8,712 nucleotides of DNA, taken from NCBI GenBank assembly GCA_003510345.1, contig DOMW01000002.1, positions 1 through 8,712 on the forward strand, given 5' to 3'. Of this stretch, positions 5,063-8,712 are shown in pieces. The translations under genes and the position numbers were made by a program. This DNA is from Clostridiales bacterium. Lineage in GTDB: Bacteria; Bacillota; Clostridia; Christensenellales; Christensenellaceae. Under the pieces are notes generated by a model. The model was not told where the DNA came from, did not search any database, and saw only the letters and a program-made list of their open reading frames with translations. How positions within the stretch are numbered: the first letter of the stretch is position 1; the number at the start of each line of letters is the position of its first letter.

Positions 5063-6202
5063 ATGAAATTCCTGCATCTTTCCGACCTGCACATCGGCAA
5101 AACCGTAAACGGCTTCTCCATGCTGGAGGAGCAGCGGCATGTTTTTGCGCAGATCATCGGATATATTAAAACCGAGAAGCCCTCTGCCGTACTCATTGCG
5201 GGCGATATTTATGACCGCGCCGTGCCGGGTATTGAAGCGGTGCGCCTTTTTGACGATTTTCTGACCGACCTGGCCGGAACGGGCGTTGTGGTGCTCATAA
5301 TCTCCGGCAATCACGATTCGCCGGAGCGCCTGCATTACGCAAGCCGGCTACTGTCCGAACAAAAGCTTCACTTGTGCGGCGTTTTTGACGGCAGGCTGCA
5401 ATCGGTACAGCTTAAAGACGACTATGGCGAGATCAATTTCTGGCTGTTGCCATTTATAAAGCCAAGCGCCGTGCGTGCGTATTTTGCGATTCAGGATATG
5501 GAAAGTTACGCCGACGCCATAATGGCGGTTATAGATTCCGCTGCTATAGACTACACAAAGCGAAATGTGCTGTTGTCGCACCAATTTTATGTGGCGGCGG
5601 GGGTTACGCCTATCCGCTCCGAATCGGAAATCAATCCTGTCGGCGGGTTAGACGCCGCCCCCGCCGCGATCGTATCCGGTTTTGATTATGTTGCGCTCGG
5701 CCATCTGCACGGCAGGCAAAATGTCGGGCCCCACATCCGCTACGCGGGTTCGCCGGTCAAATATTCACTTTCCGAATGGAGGCATACAAAAACCGTTACG
5801 CTGGTAAGTCTTGGGGAAAAGGGCAATCTAGAGATAACAGAACTGCCGCTGATGCCCCTGCACAATATGCGTGAGATAAAAGGCCCGCTTGCGCTGCTCA
5901 CAAGCCAGGAAATAGCCGATGGCGACTGTGAGGACTATCTGCGCGTAATCCTCACCGATGAAGAAGAAATCGTCGACCCTATGGGCAAGCTGCGCAGCCG
6001 CTATCCAAACGTGATGGCGCTGGATTTTGAAAATTCCCGTACAAGCATAGAGATAACACCAGCGCCGCAGGGAACAGGGCAGCTTGAAAAACTTTCAACC
6101 TATGACTTGTTCAGCGAGTTTTATCTTGCAACTACCGGCGCTGTTATGTCGCAGGCGCAGGCCGGGATTGTGCGCGAACTGCTGGAAGGGGGCCGCGAAT
6201 GA
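5063..6202 (+). CDS. sbcD: Exonuclease SbcCD subunit D (Mre11-like nuclease)
   Basis: The nuclease subunit of the SbcCD complex, which degrades double-stranded ends and opens DNA hairpins and protein-blocked ends with manganese. The 379 residues show the calcineurin-like phosphoesterase motifs in order: SDLHIG at 7-12 (D8, H10), AGDIYDR at 46-52 (D48), SGNHDSPERL at 81-90 (N83, H84), LSHQF at 171-175 (H173) and LGHLHGRQ at 212-219 (H214, H216). The length fits the family (about 370-400), and the C-terminal SbcD domain follows from about 255. The start at 5063 is supported by the MKFLHLSDLH N-terminus, although the ribosome binding site is weak (GGTGG, 6 nt). The last codon and stop overlap the sbcC start (ATGA), so the two subunits are translationally coupled. 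Confidence 0.96.
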   Translation: MKFLHLSDLHIGKTVNGFSMLEEQRHVFAQIIGYIKTEKPSAVLIAGDIYDRAVPGIEAVRLFDDFLTDLAGTGVVVLIISGNHDSPERLHYASRLLSEQKLHLCGVFDGRLQSVQLKDDYGEINFWLLPFIKPSAVRAYFAIQDMESYADAIMAVIDSAAIDYTKRNVLLSHQFYVAAGVTPIRSESEINPVGGLDAAPAAIVSGFDYVALGHLHGRQNVGPHIRYAGSPVKYSLSEWRHTKTVTLVSLGEKGNLEITELPLMPLHNMREIKGPLALLTSQEIADGDCEDYLRVILTDEEEIVDPMGKLRSRYPNVMALDFENSRTSIEITPAPQGTGQLEKLSTYDLFSEFYLATTGAVMSQAQAGIVRELLEGGRE

Positions 6203-8712
6203 AACCGCTCTCCCTCACCATGTGCGCGTTCGGGTCTTATGCCGGGGAAGAAACCCTGGATTTTACCGCCCTTGGCGAAAACGGCCTGTACCTGATAACC
6301 GGTGAGACGGGCGCGGGCAAAACCACCATATTCGACGCTATATCCTACGCCCTTTTTGGCAAGGCGAGCGGGAGCGCAAGAAACAGCTACAAAATGCTGC
6401 GCAGCGATTACGCGCAGGGCCGCGCGAAAACCTATGTGTGCTTAACCTTTTCATCCGCAGGCAAGATATACGCCATCCGCCGCGATATCATACCCCACAT
6501 TGCCAGAAAGACAGAAGAAGTCACCTATAGCGACAGCGTGTCCCTCACGCTCCCCGACGGAACCGTTATGGATCGCGGCCGCGACGTCGACGCAAAGATC
6601 CTCGACGTTGTAGGGCTGGACCGCGACCAGTTTGCGCAAATCGTTATGATAGCCCAAAACGACTTTCTTCGTTTTTTGCAAAGCGGAACGGATGAGCGGG
6701 TAAAGATTCTTCGCCGGATTTTTGGTACAGGATCATTAAAGTTTTTCCAGGAAAGTTTAAAAACAAAGGCGCGCGAAAAAGACGATGAGCGTAAAGCTGT
6801 GCTGCGTGATTTCGCCAGGTATGAGGTAGACCCATACCGGAGCAGCGAGCAGTTTGCAGCGTGGGAAAAACAAATAAAGGATGATGAATCCGCTATCCGG
6901 CAAGCGGATGAACAGCTTGCGGAAAATGACGCGTTATCAAAAACACTTGCGGCGCAAATTGCTGTCGCTGAGGGTATAATAAAGCTCTTTGCGGATCTTT
7001 CCGCAAGGCGCGAGGCGCTTCGGGCGCACAACGCAAAGCAAGAGGAAATAAATGCTGCAAGGCGGCAAAAAGAACGCGGCGAAACGGCTTTGCGAAAAGT
7101 AAAACCGTTTGCCGATAAAGCCGCCGAGGATGAGAAAACACTGTCGTCTATAAAAACGGATTTTGAAAACGCAAGCGAAGCGGCAGAGCAGGCTGCCCAA
7201 CGCTTGGAGTCCGCAAAAAGAACGCTCGCCGCGCTGCCGCCGATTGACGCCGCACAGCAGGCTTTGAACGCGCTCTGCGATTTATGGAACCGGACAGAAA
7301 TAAAGTATGGCAAACTGAAACAAATCCAAATTGATTACGACGCTATAGCGAAAAAAAAGCTGCGACTGGACGTCATCCGCGCCGAACTTGCCGGTGTTGA
7401 GAAAACGATTCTTACGTTAGCGCCCGTGCAAGATGCGCAAAAGGCCCTTTTGGAGCTCAAAGCAAGCTATGCCGCTTGTCTGGAAAAACAGGATTCCCTC
7501 GGCAGGCTGCAAGAGGAGTACAGCGCCATCCAAATCAGGAAAAAAGAACTTTTCCAATTGCAAGCTGAATTTGAAACCCTTTCGGAGCAATATGCAACCG
7601 CCAAGGGAAAACATGACGCGCTGTATGAGTTGTTTCTGCGCAATCAAGCCGGTGTGCTTTCGGCGACACTGGAAACAGGCAAGCCCTGCCCCGTGTGCGG
7701 GTCGATAGAACACCCCGCACCCGCCGTTGCGGAAGGGGGAGACATTAGTGACGCAAAGCTGAAAGAATTTAGTAAAGACGTTGATACGGTAAAAAATGAA
7801 CTGGACGCCGCAGCTATAGAATGCGCGAAACTGCGCAAAGAGATAGAATCGCTTGCTGATAGGTTCTCGGCGGACGCAGCTAAGTGGTTTGAACAATCTT
7901 CCGTGGAAACCGTGGGCAATGTGCTTTTAAGCGCGCTGAGTCAGGAAAAAGCAAATGTTTCCGCGCTCTCGGAGAAAATCGACGCGGACGAAAGAGCATT
8001 CGTGGCGCTGACGGCGCAATGGGACGCAACAGCAAAGCGCAAAGAAGAACTGGGCCCGCAGTGCACCGCATTGGAAGCGGAAGTAAAAGCACAGACCGAG
8101 CGATTCGTAAAGGATTTTCACGCGTTTTCACCGGGTGCCGCCTGGGATGGTTCCGGCATCCGGCTTAACGCTTTATGTTCGGAAACAGAAACGGCTTTCG
8201 CGGAACTGACCGCAAAGAAAGAGGCTGATACAAAGGCTTTGGCTGATCTTAAAGCGAAATTGGAAGCGGCCACGAAAGAACTTAACGAAAGTGAAGCAGG
8301 TCTTGCTTCCGCCAAAGCGCTTGTGTCCGAGCGGGGCCATCGTGTGCGGGAACAAGAAAAAGCGGCCGCCGCGTCAAATGCATTGTACAAAAACGCGTTG
8401 TCCGAATGCGGATTTTCCGGTCGTAAAGCGTATGCCGCCGCGTTAGTAAGCGAAAACGAACTGGCAGCGCTGACAAAAGTTCTCGCCGAGTATGAAGAAA
8501 ATGGCAAGATGCTATCGACTGAGATCGAAAGGCTCCAAAAAGAGACGGCGGATAAACAAAAGCCGGATCTGGATCAACTGCATAACGAAGCCACGGCGTT
8601 GAAAATACATATCGAAAAGCTTCGCGATGCGCGCGATGAGGTAAAATCGCGGCTCGATCATATCGCCCGCATTCTGCGCGAGCTTAAAAAATCGGCGGCG
8701 GCCCTTTTGAGA
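6199..8712 (+). CDS. sbcC: Exonuclease SbcCD subunit C (Rad50-like ATPase), 3' end beyond window
   Basis: The SMC-like ATPase partner of SbcD. The frame is open for 838 codons from ATG 6199 to the window end; family members are usually about 1000-1050 residues, so the ABC signature, Walker B and C-terminal half of the ATPase head are missing here. The Walker A GETGAGKTT is at 35-43. The Q-loop MIAQNDFLRFL (about 150-160, Q153) closes the N-terminal head. A long Ala/Glu/Lys-rich coiled coil follows from about 190 to 490. The zinc hook CPVC (C497, C500) sits at the turn, flanked by KP and GSIEHP. The returning coiled coil runs to the window edge. The start shares ATGA with the sbcD stop. The hook lies near residue 500, as expected for an intact protein, and I see no frameshift. 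Confidence 0.96.
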   Translation, partial: MKPLSLTMCAFGSYAGEETLDFTALGENGLYLITGETGAGKTTIFDAISYALFGKASGSARNSYKMLRSDYAQGRAKTYVCLTFSSAGKIYAIRRDIIPHIARKTEEVTYSDSVSLTLPDGTVMDRGRDVDAKILDVVGLDRDQFAQIVMIAQNDFLRFLQSGTDERVKILRRIFGTGSLKFFQESLKTKAREKDDERKAVLRDFARYEVDPYRSSEQFAAWEKQIKDDESAIRQADEQLAENDALSKTLAAQIAVAEGIIKLFADLSARREALRAHNAKQEEINAARRQKERGETALRKVKPFADKAAEDEKTLSSIKTDFENASEAAEQAAQRLESAKRTLAALPPIDAAQQALNALCDLWNRTEIKYGKLKQIQIDYDAIAKKKLRLDVIRAELAGVEKTILTLAPVQDAQKALLELKASYAACLEKQDSLGRLQEEYSAIQIRKKELFQLQAEFETLSEQYATAKGKHDALYELFLRNQAGVLSATLETGKPCPVCGSIEHPAPAVAEGGDISDAKLKEFSKDVDTVKNELDAAAIECAKLRKEIESLADRFSADAAKWFEQSSVETVGNVLLSALSQEKANVSALSEKIDADERAFVALTAQWDATAKRKEELGPQCTALEAEVKAQTERFVKDFHAFSPGAAWDGSGIRLNALCSETETAFAELTAKKEADTKALADLKAKLEAATKELNESEAGLASAKALVSERGHRVREQEKAAAASNALYKNALSECGFSGRKAYAAALVSENELAALTKVLAEYEENGKMLSTEIERLQKETADKQKPDLDQLHNEATALKIHIEKLRDARDEVKSRLDHIARILRELKKSAAALLR

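Noticed and set aside
6525..7313. Long minus-strand open frame (262 codons) inside sbcC
   Set aside because: It is Ser/Ala/Phe-rich, as expected for the reverse complement of an Ala/Glu/Lys-rich coiled coil. It has no recognisable domain, and sbcC is unmistakable on the other strand.

Overview
The window looks like chromosomal DNA from a moderately GC-rich member of the Bacillota, most plausibly a Clostridia-type gut anaerobe. The signs are GGAGG-type ribosome binding sites, tightly packed operons with overlapping stop and start codons, sigma-A-like promoters, an sbcDC pair and an Fst-like antisense locus. The lineage is an inference from style and gene families; no rRNA or other marker gene is present.

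Left half (1-4510, all minus strand). Reading in the direction of transcription, a secreted YkuD L,D-transpeptidase (4510-3710) comes first. About 100 bp later a compact four-gene operon starts: an AMP-forming acyl-CoA/acyl-ACP synthetase (GTG start at 3606), an 84-residue acyl carrier protein, a Gph-like HAD phosphatase, and a two-domain PPK2-type polyphosphate:AMP phosphotransferase that leaves the window at base 1. The spacings are 2 bp, a 1-base overlap and 13 bp. The ligase would produce AMP and PPi while loading an acyl chain on CoA or on the carrier protein. The polyP enzyme can turn AMP back into ADP, and the phosphatase might remove PPi or a phosphorylated by-product. The operon therefore reads as acyl activation with its own nucleotide recycling.

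Middle (4511-5062, no long gene). This 550-bp gap is not empty. It holds the L,D-transpeptidase promoter (minus strand), the sbcD promoter (plus strand), and between them a compact locus with the architecture of an Fst/par type I toxin-antitoxin system. On the minus strand there is a consensus-like promoter, a structured leader and a 22-24 residue hydrophobic peptide with a charged tail. On the plus strand a second strong promoter drives a convergent RNA of about 80 nt. The two transcripts meet in a hairpin terminator that contains the peptide's stop codon. A short direct repeat makes the small RNA complementary to the leader just upstream of the peptide's Shine-Dalgarno. This is the most interesting part of the window.

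Right half (5063-8712, plus strand). sbcD (complete) and sbcC (N-terminal 838 residues, cut by the window end) overlap by ATGA and encode the SbcCD/Mre11-Rad50-type nuclease complex that processes DNA hairpins and protein-blocked ends.
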